Source of the DNA: DATCIH01 sp036507955 | GTDB taxonomy: Bacteria > Bacillota > Clostridia > Clostridiales > Clostridiaceae | Assembly (NCBI GenBank): GCA_036507955.1 | Contig: DATCIH010000043.1 | Coordinates: forward strand, 1-53,433 | Direction: 5' to 3' | Length of the DNA stretch: 53,433 nt | Shown: in pieces, positions 1-8,038 of the stretch | Position numbering within the stretch: position 1 is the stretch's first letter | How the letters are laid out: each line of letters starts with the position of its first letter | Translations under genes and position numbers: made by a program | The notes under the pieces: model-generated | Databases searched by the model: none | What the model was told of the DNA's origin: nothing | What the model saw: only the letters and a program-made list of their open reading frames with translations

Positions 1-891
1 GCAGCAGCATCATTAAAGATTATAACCACAGGTTATGTATATGTGGTAGAGAGGCTTGGTAAGTACCATAAAACTCTTGAACCCGGGTTTCACTTTATAT
101 ATCCATTTGTAGATGTAGTAAGATCTAAAGTAAATTTAAAGCAACAGATACTTGAAATAGAACCACAGTCGGTTATTACAAAAGACAACGTAAAGATATT
201 AATTGACAATGTAGTTTTTTACACAGTAGTCAATGCAAAAGAAGCAATATATAATATAGAGAGTTTTAGGACAGGGGTAATATATAGTTCTGCAATTAAT
301 ATGAGAAATGTTGTTGGGGATATGGCCCTTGATGAAATTCTAAGCAATAGAGCGAATATTAATAGTATGGTATTAAAGAGTGTTGAAGATGTAACAAGAA
401 AATATGGTGTAGAAATACTTTCAGTAGAAATTAAAAATATTATTCCTCCTGCAGAAATTACTTCAGTTATGGAGAAGGAAATGACTGCAGAGAGAACTAA
501 AAGAGCGGTAATTCTTCAAGCTAACGGAGAAAAGCAAAGCGCCATCGCAAAGGCTGAAGGATTAAAACAATCTGTGATATTGAATGCCGAAGCAGACAAA
601 GAATCAAATATTAGGAGAGCTGAAGGCTCAAAAGAGTCACAATTGCTTGAAGCCGAGGGAAAAGCTAGAGCTATAGAGGCTGTGGCAGAGGCTCAAGCTA
701 AAGCCTATAACCTGATAAATAAGGCTATTTTAGAATCAGGTACAAATGAAACCATTATTGCGCTAAAGCAGGTGGAAGCACTAATAGAAATGGCTAAGAA
801 TCCAGCTAATAAACTAATAATACCTATGGAATCAATTTCTACATTAGGAAACATATCTGCCATAGCAGAAACATTAAAATTAATAAAATAG
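1..891 (+). CDS. SPFH/band 7 (stomatin/QmcA-like) membrane protein, 5' end outside window
   Basis: The reading frame is open from base 1, so the gene begins upstream of the window. An internal GTG at 43 is not a credible start because the codons before it already encode the conserved GYVYVVERLGKY strand. The SPFH domain spans about residues 10-170 of the visible part. It is followed by an Ala/Glu/Lys-rich helical segment (repeated AEG/AEA patterns, about 175-235) that in this family forms the coiled coil for ring assembly, and a short tail. The N-terminal membrane anchor is not visible. Family members form large oligomers on membrane microdomains and are linked to membrane-protein quality control; the role here is inferred. 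A strong terminator follows. Confidence 0.9.
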   Translation, partial: AAASLKIITTGYVYVVERLGKYHKTLEPGFHFIYPFVDVVRSKVNLKQQILEIEPQSVITKDNVKILIDNVVFYTVVNAKEAIYNIESFRTGVIYSSAINMRNVVGDMALDEILSNRANINSMVLKSVEDVTRKYGVEILSVEIKNIIPPAEITSVMEKEMTAERTKRAVILQANGEKQSAIAKAEGLKQSVILNAEADKESNIRRAEGSKESQLLEAEGKARAIEAVAEAQAKAYNLINKAILESGTNETIIALKQVEALIEMAKNPANKLIIPMESISTLGNISAIAETLKLIK

Positions 892-930
892 ATTAAAAGA
901 ACTCTAAATTGTATATTATGTAATTATTAT

Positions 931-967
931 AAAAAACAGATAAACTTAAAAAGTTATCTGTTTTTTT
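931..967 (+). terminator. Rho-independent terminator of the SPFH gene
   Basis: A 13-bp stem (931-943 pairing with 954-966) closes a 10-nt loop and its 3' arm runs into seven T. It lies 40 bases after the SPFH stop codon. Confidence 0.85.
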
Positions 968-991
968 GTTGTAAGTTTTTAAAATATTAAA

Positions 992-1016
992 AGAACGCAG
1001 GTAAACCCTACGTTCT
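992..1016 (-). terminator. Probable terminator of the SASP gene
   Basis: AGAACGCAGG (992-1001) pairs with CCTACGTTCT (1007-1016) with one mismatch and a 5-nt loop. Read on the minus strand it lies 26 bases after the spore protein stop codon and is followed by a T-rich stretch. A T run also follows on the plus strand, so it may act in both directions. Confidence 0.65.
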
Positions 1017-1041
1017 CATTTTTTGATTTTAAAAGGAAATA

Positions 1042-1236
1042 TTATAATCCTTTTTCGTAAGCTTCAATCATACGTTTAACCATTTCTCCGCCTACAGATC
1101 CATTTTGTCTTGAAGTTAAATTACCTTTGTCTACAGTCTCATAGTTAGCAATACCTACTTCACTTGCAATTTCATACTTAAACTTATTTAATCCTTGTTT
1201 AGCTTGAGGTATAAGAGTTTTATTGCTGTTTGCCAT
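1042..1236 (-). CDS. Alpha/beta-type small acid-soluble spore protein (SASP)
   Basis: This 64-residue protein has the two SASP signatures. KYEIASEVG (about residues 20-28) is the GPR protease cleavage site that lets the protein be degraded at germination. GNLTSRQNGSVGGEMVKRMI near the C-terminus is the second conserved DNA-binding helix. SASPs coat spore DNA in the forespore, shift it towards A-form and protect it from UV and heat; their genes are normally read by sigma-G, which is encoded 2.2 kb away. The start follows a perfect AGGAGG at 7-8 bases. A terminator-like hairpin lies just downstream. Confidence 0.96.
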   Translation of the reverse strand: MANSNKTLIPQAKQGLNKFKYEIASEVGIANYETVDKGNLTSRQNGSVGGEMVKRMIEAYEKGL

Positions 1237-1423
1237 TTTTCATTCCTCCTTATTATTTTATAAAATTATATTGTGCTAATTTAAATTAATTATAATAGGG
1301 AAGTGATGGTAATTTTTAAAAATAATAATATCACACTAATTTTAAAAATGAATAATATATATTAAACATCAAGATAAAAAAAATATAATACATCAAACCA
1401 TTACCCAGAAAGGGGGGTTTCAA

Positions 1424-1675
1424 ATGAGCAAAAGTCATTCTTGTGACAATAGAAGTGGTGTAAACAATATTTACACTCCAATGCCAGTATGTGGTGGAGG
1501 AAGTGGTATCTGCAGTTTCCCTACATTAGTGATTCTTATACTTATTATACTTCAATTTAATAATAAAAGAAGATCTAGTGGCGGAAAAAGAGGTTTAGTA
1601 GATAACAGCATATTGTTTATTATCGCATTATTCTATCTTTCTTGCTGCAATTCAGGCAAAAGGTTAGGATACTAA
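1424..1675 (+). CDS. Small Cys/Gly-rich membrane protein, unknown function
   Basis: An 83-residue protein with a cysteine- and glycine-rich head (VCGGGSGIC, about residues 22-30), a hydrophobic helix (TLVILILIILQF, about 34-45), a basic stretch (NNKRRSSGGKRG), a second hydrophobic helix (SILFIIALFYL) and a CC pair near the end. A strong GGGGGG ribosome site precedes the ATG and a GC-rich terminator follows, so it is a real single-gene unit. The pattern recalls small Gly-rich membrane peptides made by spore formers (YjcZ-like), and it sits between sporulation genes, but there is no firm family match. Confidence 0.7.
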   Translation: MSKSHSCDNRSGVNNIYTPMPVCGGGSGICSFPTLVILILIILQFNNKRRSSGGKRGLVDNSILFIIALFYLSCCNSGKRLGY

Positions 1676-1682
1676 ACTATCG

Positions 1683-1702
1683 GGGGGCTTAAAAGCCCCC
1701 TT
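1683..1702 (+). terminator. GC-rich terminator
   Basis: GGGGGCT (1683-1689) pairs with AGCCCCC (1694-1700) around a TAAA loop, 8 bases after the stop of the small membrane protein gene. The T tract is weak (TTAAATTATT). Confidence 0.7.
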
Positions 1703-1818
1703 AAATTATTATTTGTCCAATTGAAGATAACATATCTTTATAGTATAAACATACAATTAGAACTCTTTGAATAATATTATGAAAGGAGTAATAATAAAAT
1801 ATTCTAAAGGAGTATTAT

Positions 1819-2271
1819 ATGAGTGGTTACACTAAACAGGAGGAAGACGATTTTGGAGTTCACTGCTATTCTGATGAAGAAAAAATGCGGAAGATATTAG
1901 AAGTTGCTAATGAAAAAATTGAGGGTCTATATTACATGTTAGTGGGAAAAAAGAATATTGAAGTTTATAGGTTTAATATTACAAATGGGAAAGCACCTCA
2001 GATTGCACTTAAAATATACAAGATCGGAAATGATTGCGATGAAACTAAAAAAATACTAAATGGTGTTTTAGATGTAAGTGTAGATGAACTTAATAGTATA
2101 TTAGAATTTTATTTTTACAAGGTGAGTAAGGGAGCTATGTATACATATGCACAATTTATTAATGGAGAATGGGGTTCTAATGATGGAATTGCCGTACCAA
2201 TGCAGCAAAATCAATTTGATACAAAAAATATCGATCGCTTAATAGAGGATATAATAAATATGCATCAGTAG
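1819..2271 (+). CDS. Hypothetical protein, 150 aa
   Basis: I do not recognise a family. The protein is acidic and soluble, with no signal peptide or membrane helix. A mixed alpha/beta pattern is likely: a helix at about 18-40, then strands YYMLVG and IEVYRFNI, and a C-terminal helix DRLIEDIIN. The ATG follows AAAGGAG at a good distance, and the frame is closed by a convergent hairpin at 2285-2333, so it is probably expressed. It lies convergent to spo0A with about 95 bases between them. Confidence 0.65.
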   Translation: MSGYTKQEEDDFGVHCYSDEEKMRKILEVANEKIEGLYYMLVGKKNIEVYRFNITNGKAPQIALKIYKIGNDCDETKKILNGVLDVSVDELNSILEFYFYKVSKGAMYTYAQFINGEWGSNDGIAVPMQQNQFDTKNIDRLIEDIINMHQ

Positions 2272-2284
2272 TATACACAAAATT

Positions 2285-2333
2285 AAACCTCTTTACTTTT
2301 TAGTATTTACATACACAATAAATAAAGAGGTTT
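2285..2333. terminator. Inverted repeat between convergent genes, probable terminator
   Basis: AAACCTCTTTA (2285-2295) is the exact reverse complement of TAAAGAGGTTT (2323-2333), with a 27-base loop. It sits between the 3' ends of the 150-aa gene and spo0A and could serve both. Confidence 0.55.
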
Positions 2334-2365
2334 GCTGTTTTAAATAACCCTATATGAACAAAAAC

Positions 2366-3187
2366 TTAATTTGCTATTTTATAACTAAGCCTTATTTTGT
2401 CAGCCACCATCGCTATAAATTCACTATTTGTAGGCTTACCTTTATCATTGTGAATTGTATAGCCAAAAATTTTATCGATAGTTTCTACTTGACCTCGTCC
2501 CCAAGCAACTTCAATGGCATGTCTGATAGCTCTTTCTACTCTGCTAGGGGTGGTGTTATATTTTTTTGCAATATTAGGATAAAGCTCCTTCGTTATTGCA
2601 GATAAAAGATCAATATTATTAACTACCATAGTAATTGCTTCTCTTAAAAACATATAACCCTTTATATGCGCAGGGATTCCAATTTCATGAATAATTGCAG
2701 TTATATCCATCTCAAGGTCATGCGGCGTATTAAATCGCGGTTCATACTTTAACTCAGCTGCTTCATCAAATGAAACAGTTTTTTTAACTTTATCACTAGA
2801 TAAAATGTTATTAAACATATCCCTAATCCTTTTAATAAAGATCTCCAAATCAAAAGGTTTAATTACATAATAATCCGCTCCCAATGCTAAGGCTCTTTGA
2901 GTAATCCTGTCTTGACCTACAGCTGATAATACAATGACTCTTGGCATGGGCTGAATGTTCATATGGCTTAATTCTTCTAGAACACCTAATCCATCTAAAT
3001 TAGGCATAATAATATCTAATATTACTAAATCAGGTTTATTGTCTTGAACCAATTTTAATGCTTCTATTCCATCCTTTGCTATTCCGGTTACAACGATGTC
3101 ACTTTTATTTGACAAAAAATCATTAAGTATATTACAAAACTCCCTGTTGTCATCCACAATAATCACATTAATTTTATTATTAACCAT
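2366..3187 (-). CDS. spo0A: Stage 0 sporulation response regulator Spo0A
   Basis: The 273-residue protein has the full Spo0A layout. The receiver domain (about 4-125) has the acidic pair D12-D13, phosphorylation site D58 (VILDIIMP), S88 and K110 (IKPFD). The C-terminal effector domain (about 160-273) contains the DNA-binding helices, including SRVERAIRHAIEVAWGRGQ and the end motif TNSEFIAMVADKIRL. Phosphorylated Spo0A switches cells into sporulation and, in clostridia, into solvent or biofilm programmes. The start follows AAGGGGAG. Upstream is a sigma-H-type promoter with a 0A box, as expected for an autoregulated gene. Unusually there is no spoIVB upstream, the standard neighbour; sigG diverges instead. 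A second paralogue elsewhere cannot be excluded, but all key residues are present. Confidence 0.95.
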   Translation of the reverse strand: MVNNKINVIIVDDNREFCNILNDFLSNKSDIVVTGIAKDGIEALKLVQDNKPDLVILDIIMPNLDGLGVLEELSHMNIQPMPRVIVLSAVGQDRITQRALALGADYYVIKPFDLEIFIKRIRDMFNNILSSDKVKKTVSFDEAAELKYEPRFNTPHDLEMDITAIIHEIGIPAHIKGYMFLREAITMVVNNIDLLSAITKELYPNIAKKYNTTPSRVERAIRHAIEVAWGRGQVETIDKIFGYTIHNDKGKPTNSEFIAMVADKIRLSYKIAN

Positions 3188-3236
3188 ATCTTTACTCCCC
3201 TTCGATTTATGAATTCCATACTATAGTAATTAACAT

Positions 3237-3263
3237 ATTCGACATGAGATTGGTAAATCCTTT
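3237..3263 (-). promoter_or_regulatory. spo0A promoter: sigma-H consensus overlapping a 0A box
   Basis: On the minus strand AAAGGATTT (3263-3255) fits the sigma-H -35 RNAGGAWWW. After exactly 11 bases GTCGAAT (3243-3237) fits the -10 RNNGAAT. The perfect 0A box TGTCGAA (3244-3238) covers the -10 element, so bound Spo0A-P would interact directly with this promoter. The spo0A ATG is about 50 bases downstream. Confidence 0.75.
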
Positions 3264-3406
3264 TAGTAATACAAAGTAAATTGAAAATATTTACATTATT
3301 ACAAGCTGATTCTATTGAATTATGTTGATTTACAACAGTTAATACGATAAGGAATGCATTAAATCGAAAAGGTTAATAACTTATATATTTTCATAGGTTG
3401 GCTCAA

Positions 3407-3436
3407 GTATAACATTTGCTTTATAAGGAGAAACTG
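3407..3436 (+). promoter_or_regulatory. Sigma-F (forespore) type promoter of sigG
   Basis: GTATA (3407-3411), a 15-base spacer, then GGAGAAACTG (3427-3436) match the sigma-F/sigma-G consensus (GYWTA, N15, GGNNANAHTR) at every defined position. Transcription would start about 3443 and leave a short leader before the sigG ATG at 3472. It fits the known order sigma-F then sigma-G in the forespore. Confidence 0.7.
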
Positions 3437-3471
3437 TAAATGGAATTACATTAAAGGGGCTGAAGTCTTAT

Positions 3472-4248
3472 ATGATAAATATAGTAGAAATAAGTGGAGT
3501 CAACACCTCAAAGCTTCCAGTTTTAAAGGAAAATGAACTCAGACAATTGCTCTTATCAATGAAAGAAGGTAATACAGAAGCGAGAGAACAGATTATTATG
3601 GGTAATCTACGGCTAGTATTAAGTGTAATGAGAACATTTAATAATAGAGGAGAAAATGCAGATGATCTATTTCAAGTTGGTTGTATGGGATTAATTAAGT
3701 CCATAGACAATTTTGATCTAGGATTAAATGTTAAGTTCTCTACCTATGCAGTACCCATGATCTTCGGTGAATTAAGAAGGTATCTACGTGATAATAATTC
3801 TATACGTGTTAGTAGATCACTTAGAGATATCGCTTATAAAGCGTTACAAGCTAGAGAAAAATTAAGGCTAGAATTTAATAAAGAGCCAACGGTATCACAA
3901 ATTGCTAAAGAGTTAAACCTGCCAATAGAAGACGTAGTTTCCGCTCTTGATGCCATTCAACAACCAGTATCTATTTTTGAACCTATTAATCATGGTGGTA
4001 GTGATGGTGATGCTATGCTAATAATGGATCAAATGAGTGATAAGAAAAATTCTGATGACAGTTGGTTAGAAAATATATCTATAAAAGAGGGTATGAAAAA
4101 GCTAAATGCTAGAGAAAAGTTAATTTTAGCTTTGAGATTCTTTCATGGAAAAACACAAATGGAAGTTTCAGAGGAAATTGGAATTTCACAACCACAGGTA
4201 TCACGATTAGAAAAGATTGCCTTACGACATTTGCGTAAATATGTTTAA
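3472..4248 (+). CDS. sigG: RNA polymerase forespore sigma factor sigma-G
   Basis: The 258-residue sigma-70 family protein begins with the sigma-G hallmark VEISGVNTSKLPVLKE, close to the known sigma-G N-terminus and distinct from sigma-F. Region 2 includes DLFQVGCMGLIKSIDNFD and KFSTYAVPMIFGELRRYLRD (-10 recognition). Region 3 is KEPTVSQIAKELN. Region 4 carries the helix-turn-helix KTQMEVSEEIGISQPQVSRLEK (split around EE). Sigma-G drives late forespore genes such as SASPs. The ATG is preceded by AAAGGGG. A sigma-F promoter lies upstream. In most clostridia sigG follows sigE in the spoIIGA-sigE-sigG cluster; here it stands alone next to spo0A, so it may be relocated or a second copy. Confidence 0.93.
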   Translation: MINIVEISGVNTSKLPVLKENELRQLLLSMKEGNTEAREQIIMGNLRLVLSVMRTFNNRGENADDLFQVGCMGLIKSIDNFDLGLNVKFSTYAVPMIFGELRRYLRDNNSIRVSRSLRDIAYKALQAREKLRLEFNKEPTVSQIAKELNLPIEDVVSALDAIQQPVSIFEPINHGGSDGDAMLIMDQMSDKKNSDDSWLENISIKEGMKKLNAREKLILALRFFHGKTQMEVSEEIGISQPQVSRLEKIALRHLRKYV

Positions 4249-4380
4249 AATTAATGAACACATATAATATTATTTATTTTGGTGATATGGGATAATGTAA
4301 TAACAAGGAGCATTCTAGTACCTTTCCCATATTTATATTCAGGAGTGGATAAGCGAGGAGGAATACATAGTAATATGTTG

Positions 4381-4425
4381 AAATATGAATTATAATGTTG
4401 ATATTAAACATTATAATTCATATTT
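4381..4425 (+). repeat. Perfect 19-bp inverted repeat in the leader of the histidine kinase gene
   Basis: Bases 4381-4399 are the exact reverse complement of 4407-4425, with a 7-base spacer. The element sits directly against the AAGGGGG ribosome site of the kinase gene. It is almost pure A/T with no following T run, so an operator or a translation-controlling mRNA hairpin fits better than a terminator. A six-codon frame (ATG at 4375, stop at 4393) with an upstream GAGGAGG enters the left arm. Confidence 0.7.
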
Positions 4426-4439
4426 AAGGGGGTGCTTAT

Positions 4440-6950
4440 ATGCCCAAAAGAGCAAATAGTAAGCTACAAAGCAGAAAAAAAATATTTGGTACATATGAGC
4501 TTAGTTCAAAACGCCAGGCTTTAAGAATAACGTGCATTTATTTTTTAATCGGGAGTTTATGGATATTTTTATCTGATAAATTAGTTGAGGTTCTAATTAA
4601 AGAACGATCAATAATTTTTGTGATAAGTCTTATAAAAGGTTGGGTTTATGTATTAGTTACCTCTTTACTAATTTTTTTACTTGTATTTAATGCAGTGAAA
4701 AAAGTTGCAGAACGTAAAAGATCTGAAGAGTATATCAATAAATTAAACAATGAACTTGAAAACAAAGTTATATTAAGGACAAGTCAATTAGAGGAAATGA
4801 ATGGAGTGCTGGGAAAAGCCAACAATATGCTATCTGCCATTCTTGAAAGTTCTCCTGAAATAATCGTATTCTCTCTTGATTCTAATTGCTGCTACCTTGC
4901 ATTTAATAACAAACATAAGGATACAATGAGAGCAATATGGGGAATAGAAATAGAGCTTGGAATGAACCTTCTGGATGTTATTGGAAGGCATGAAGACCAT
5001 AAAAAAATAAAAATAAATTTTGATCGTGCTTTTGCTGGCGAGAGTTTTACGCTGATTGAAGAATATGGCAATGCAGACTTCTCCCGTTTGATTTGCCAAG
5101 ATTTTTGGACTCCAATCTTCTCCACTGAAGGAAAGGTAATCGGAACAACGTGTTTTGTTTTGGATGTTACCGAACGAAAACGGGCGGAAGATTTACTCAA
5201 GATAGAACGTAAAAGGTTAGAAAATATTATTGAAGGTACTAATGTAGGAACCTGGGAATGGAATGTACAGACTGGAGAAACGGTATTTAATGATCATTGG
5301 GCTAAAATTATTGGCTATACTCTTGAGGAAATATCTCCCGTTAGTCTTGAAACCTGGACAAGGTTTACTCACCCTGAGGATTTAATAAAATCAGATAATC
5401 AGTTGAATCAAGTTTTTGCTAGAGAAATAGATTATTATGATGTGGAATGCCGAATGAAACACAAAGATGGAAGTTGGGTTTGGATTCATGATAGAGGGAA
5501 AGTAACAGCATGGACATCAGATGATAAACCATTGTTTATGAGTGGAACTCATTCAGATATCACTGAGCGTAAGCTTGCAGAAGAACTAATGATTAGAAAA
5601 AATCTATTCCAAAAACTAATTGCTGATATTTCCAGTGACTTTATTAATGCTACTGTGGATAATATTGATGATAAAATTAAGAATATGCTAAAAGTCAGTG
5701 GCGAATTCTTTGAAGTTGATAAAAATTGTGTATTTCAAATTTCTACTGATGGAAGAAATATGATAATAACACATGAATGGTGTGCAGGGGACAGCGATTC
5801 ACTAACCTCTTATAAAAAGGAGGTTTCATTTAATGATTTACCTTGGTGGGAAGAAGAACTAAGAAGCTATGAACCGTTGCATATATCAGATATGGACAAA
5901 CTCCCAGAAGCCGCAACTTCAGAAAAAGAGCTTTTTAAAACATCTAAAATACAATCGCTACTAAATATTCAAATAACAAATAACAATCGACTTATCGGTG
6001 CTTTAGGTTATGCTTCTATAAAGGAACCAAAAGTTTGGCGAGAAGATCAGATAGCACTTTTAAAAGTTGTAGCAAATATAGTTTCTGATGCATTAACAAA
6101 AAATAAGATGGAAAAAGAAATACTGGAAGCGAAAGAAAAAGCTGAAAAAGAAAATTCTTTGAAAACAGAATTTTTTGCAAATATGTCTCACGAATTCAGA
6201 ACACCTCTTAATGTAATGCTTAGTACAATACAATTATTTGAGTTATATGCAAGAAATGAAGAGAATTTAACAAGCGAAAAAACAGCGGAGCATCTAAAAG
6301 CCATGAAACGAAATTCTTTTAGATTATTAAGACTGGTAAACAATTTGATTGACGTTTCGAAAATTGACTCGGGCTTCTATGAACCTGTTTTCAATAATTA
6401 TAATATCGTAGATGTCATTGAAAAAATCGTATTATCAATAAAGGAGTATGCAAACCAAAAAAATATTAAAGTAAGATTTAAATCGGATTTAAAAGAAAAT
6501 GTAATAAAATGTGATGTTGATATGATTGAACGGATAATGCTCAATCTTATTTCAAATGCCATAAAGTTTTCAAATGAAAATTGTTATATTCACATATCTA
6601 TAACCAATAAAGTGGATACAATTGTTATTAGTGTTAAGGACAATGGAATTGGGATAGAAGAAGATAAGCAAGGAATAATATTCGAAAGGTATAAACAAGC
6701 TTCCACAACTCTATCACGAATGTGTGAAGGCAGTGGCATTGGGTTAACATTGACTAAGTCTCTTGTTGAAATGCATGATGGTACAATTAATGCAAAAAGT
6801 GAATATGGAAAAGGCAGCGAATTTATTATTAAAATTCCCAATGTTAAGTGTTTGAATAAAGAAATTATAGTAAGCACCTTTGATGACGATGACGCTAACC
6901 TTCGATTTATTTCAAAGATGAATGTTGAGTTCTCCGATATTTACCTTTAA
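4440..6950 (+). CDS. Membrane-bound PAS-PAS-GAF sensor histidine kinase (orphan)
   Basis: The 836-residue protein has two N-terminal membrane helices (about 30-50 and 62-86) with almost no external loop, then a helical linker, PAS domain 1 (about 131-245), PAS/PAC 2 (about 258-380, ending THSDITERK) and a GAF-like domain (about 390-555). The HisKA domain has phospho-acceptor H584 in FFANMSHEFRTPLN. The ATPase domain has an N box (NLISNAIKFS), DNGIGIEED and GSGIGLTLTK. No response regulator gene is adjacent. Clostridial Spo0A is phosphorylated directly by orphan kinases, so its place 1.3 kb from spo0A makes Spo0A an attractive but unproven target. The C-terminal tail of about 30 residues after the ATPase domain is not recognised. 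Confidence 0.9.
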   Translation: MPKRANSKLQSRKKIFGTYELSSKRQALRITCIYFLIGSLWIFLSDKLVEVLIKERSIIFVISLIKGWVYVLVTSLLIFLLVFNAVKKVAERKRSEEYINKLNNELENKVILRTSQLEEMNGVLGKANNMLSAILESSPEIIVFSLDSNCCYLAFNNKHKDTMRAIWGIEIELGMNLLDVIGRHEDHKKIKINFDRAFAGESFTLIEEYGNADFSRLICQDFWTPIFSTEGKVIGTTCFVLDVTERKRAEDLLKIERKRLENIIEGTNVGTWEWNVQTGETVFNDHWAKIIGYTLEEISPVSLETWTRFTHPEDLIKSDNQLNQVFAREIDYYDVECRMKHKDGSWVWIHDRGKVTAWTSDDKPLFMSGTHSDITERKLAEELMIRKNLFQKLIADISSDFINATVDNIDDKIKNMLKVSGEFFEVDKNCVFQISTDGRNMIITHEWCAGDSDSLTSYKKEVSFNDLPWWEEELRSYEPLHISDMDKLPEAATSEKELFKTSKIQSLLNIQITNNNRLIGALGYASIKEPKVWREDQIALLKVVANIVSDALTKNKMEKEILEAKEKAEKENSLKTEFFANMSHEFRTPLNVMLSTIQLFELYARNEENLTSEKTAEHLKAMKRNSFRLLRLVNNLIDVSKIDSGFYEPVFNNYNIVDVIEKIVLSIKEYANQKNIKVRFKSDLKENVIKCDVDMIERIMLNLISNAIKFSNENCYIHISITNKVDTIVISVKDNGIGIEEDKQGIIFERYKQASTTLSRMCEGSGIGLTLTKSLVEMHDGTINAKSEYGKGSEFIIKIPNVKCLNKEIIVSTFDDDDANLRFISKMNVEFSDIYL

Positions 6951-6990
6951 GTTCACAGAGTGTATATATCGGAGAACTCTATTTCTATTT
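6927..6990 (+). terminator. Terminator of the histidine kinase gene
   Basis: GAGTTCTCCGATAT (6927-6940) pairs perfectly with 6966-6979, followed by a T-rich tract. The left arm lies inside the last codons of the kinase gene. Confidence 0.75.
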
Positions 6991-7031
6991 TATGGATACC
7001 ATTTATAACCTTGGCGGAAGTAATATGTTTA

Positions 7032-7796
7032 TCAAGGAAATTGATATCTATCCTGCAGTTGCAGCTTATAAGATTCATATAATATGTCTCCTTTTTCCTC
7101 GATTACTCGTGAGTATCCAAGTAGAGCTATAAGAAGACTTGTTGCTATTATTATCGGTATAATTTGCAGGAACATCTTGGTTTTTATATCAACCCGTACA
7201 CCATCTGCTTTAGAATCAAAGTATGTGTCAACCAATATTCTTGAAAATATTTTTTTTGAAAATGTATAAGAAATAACTGCTGTAAAGAAGCTAAAGGAAA
7301 ACACTATGATATTAAGTTTAAAAATCAAAATCATTGGGAAATTAAGTATTATACGTAAAACAATGCTTATTAAAGCTGTTGAAAAAATCATTACAAACGT
7401 TTGACAAATATATATTTTATAAGGTAAATTGATACTCTCTTTTCTTATCTCTTTTCTTATCTCAGCATCTACTTCTTTAGAGCGTAATAATTTGTTCCAT
7501 TTATCGATATCTTTAATAACAATAGTAATAACAAGAAAACTGATAATTAGTCCTGTTAAGCTTGCTATTATAAACTGTATATTATAGCTATACCCCATGG
7601 CTTTACTAAGTTCACGTATATTTCCACCGTAACACATAAAGATTGGAATTAAAGGATAAAGTGCTATTAGGGCAATGATATTTACCATGTTGTAAACTAA
7701 ATTTATGCAAAGCTTATTGTGATTAATAATAAAACTATCTATATAACTATTAATGATCTTTACATATTTTCTATTTACAAACCCTTTACTCATCAT
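7032..7796 (-). CDS. Multi-pass membrane protein, possibly the N-terminal half of a lost sensor
   Basis: About six hydrophobic helices are visible (for example NIIALIALYPLIPIFM, FIIASLTGLIISFLVITIVI, MIFSTALISIVLRIIL, LNIIVFSFSFFTAVISY and MFLQIIPIIIATSLLIALLGY). Between helices 2 and 3 lies a charged cytoplasmic loop. The frame ends soon after the last helix (RVIEEKGDILYESYKLQLQ), where membrane sensors of this shape normally continue into an output domain, so it may be truncated. I chose the ATG at 7796 because GAGAGG lies 9 bases before it; an ATG at 7817 in the same frame has a weaker site. No specific family is assigned. Confidence 0.55.
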   Translation of the reverse strand: MMSKGFVNRKYVKIINSYIDSFIINHNKLCINLVYNMVNIIALIALYPLIPIFMCYGGNIRELSKAMGYSYNIQFIIASLTGLIISFLVITIVIKDIDKWNKLLRSKEVDAEIRKEIRKESINLPYKIYICQTFVMIFSTALISIVLRIILNFPMILIFKLNIIVFSFSFFTAVISYTFSKKIFSRILVDTYFDSKADGVRVDIKTKMFLQIIPIIIATSLLIALLGYSRVIEEKGDILYESYKLQLQDRYQFP

Positions 7797-8038
7797 TTGT
7801 ATTTTCCTCTCTACCATTTCTACTCTAAATTATTAAAAATATAGTATATTAATTATATCTCACATGCCACTGATAGGATATATATATTTTCATGAAGCTT
7901 TCAATGGTAGAATTGACATGGAAAACATTAGATGATAAAATTTAGATACAACAAATTAAAATTAAATTTTACTATGTGAAATTTAATTGATTTACAATTA
8001 AAATATTTGAAAGTTAACGGAGAATTAGGAGGGGAATT

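Noticed and set aside
43..891. GTG at 43 as the true start of the SPFH gene
   Set aside because: The frame is open to the window edge and conserved residues lie before it.
6992..7132. Plus-strand 46-codon frame (starting MDTIYNLGG) between the kinase and the membrane protein gene
   Set aside because: It has no ribosome site, overlaps the antisense end of the membrane protein gene and matches nothing I recognise.
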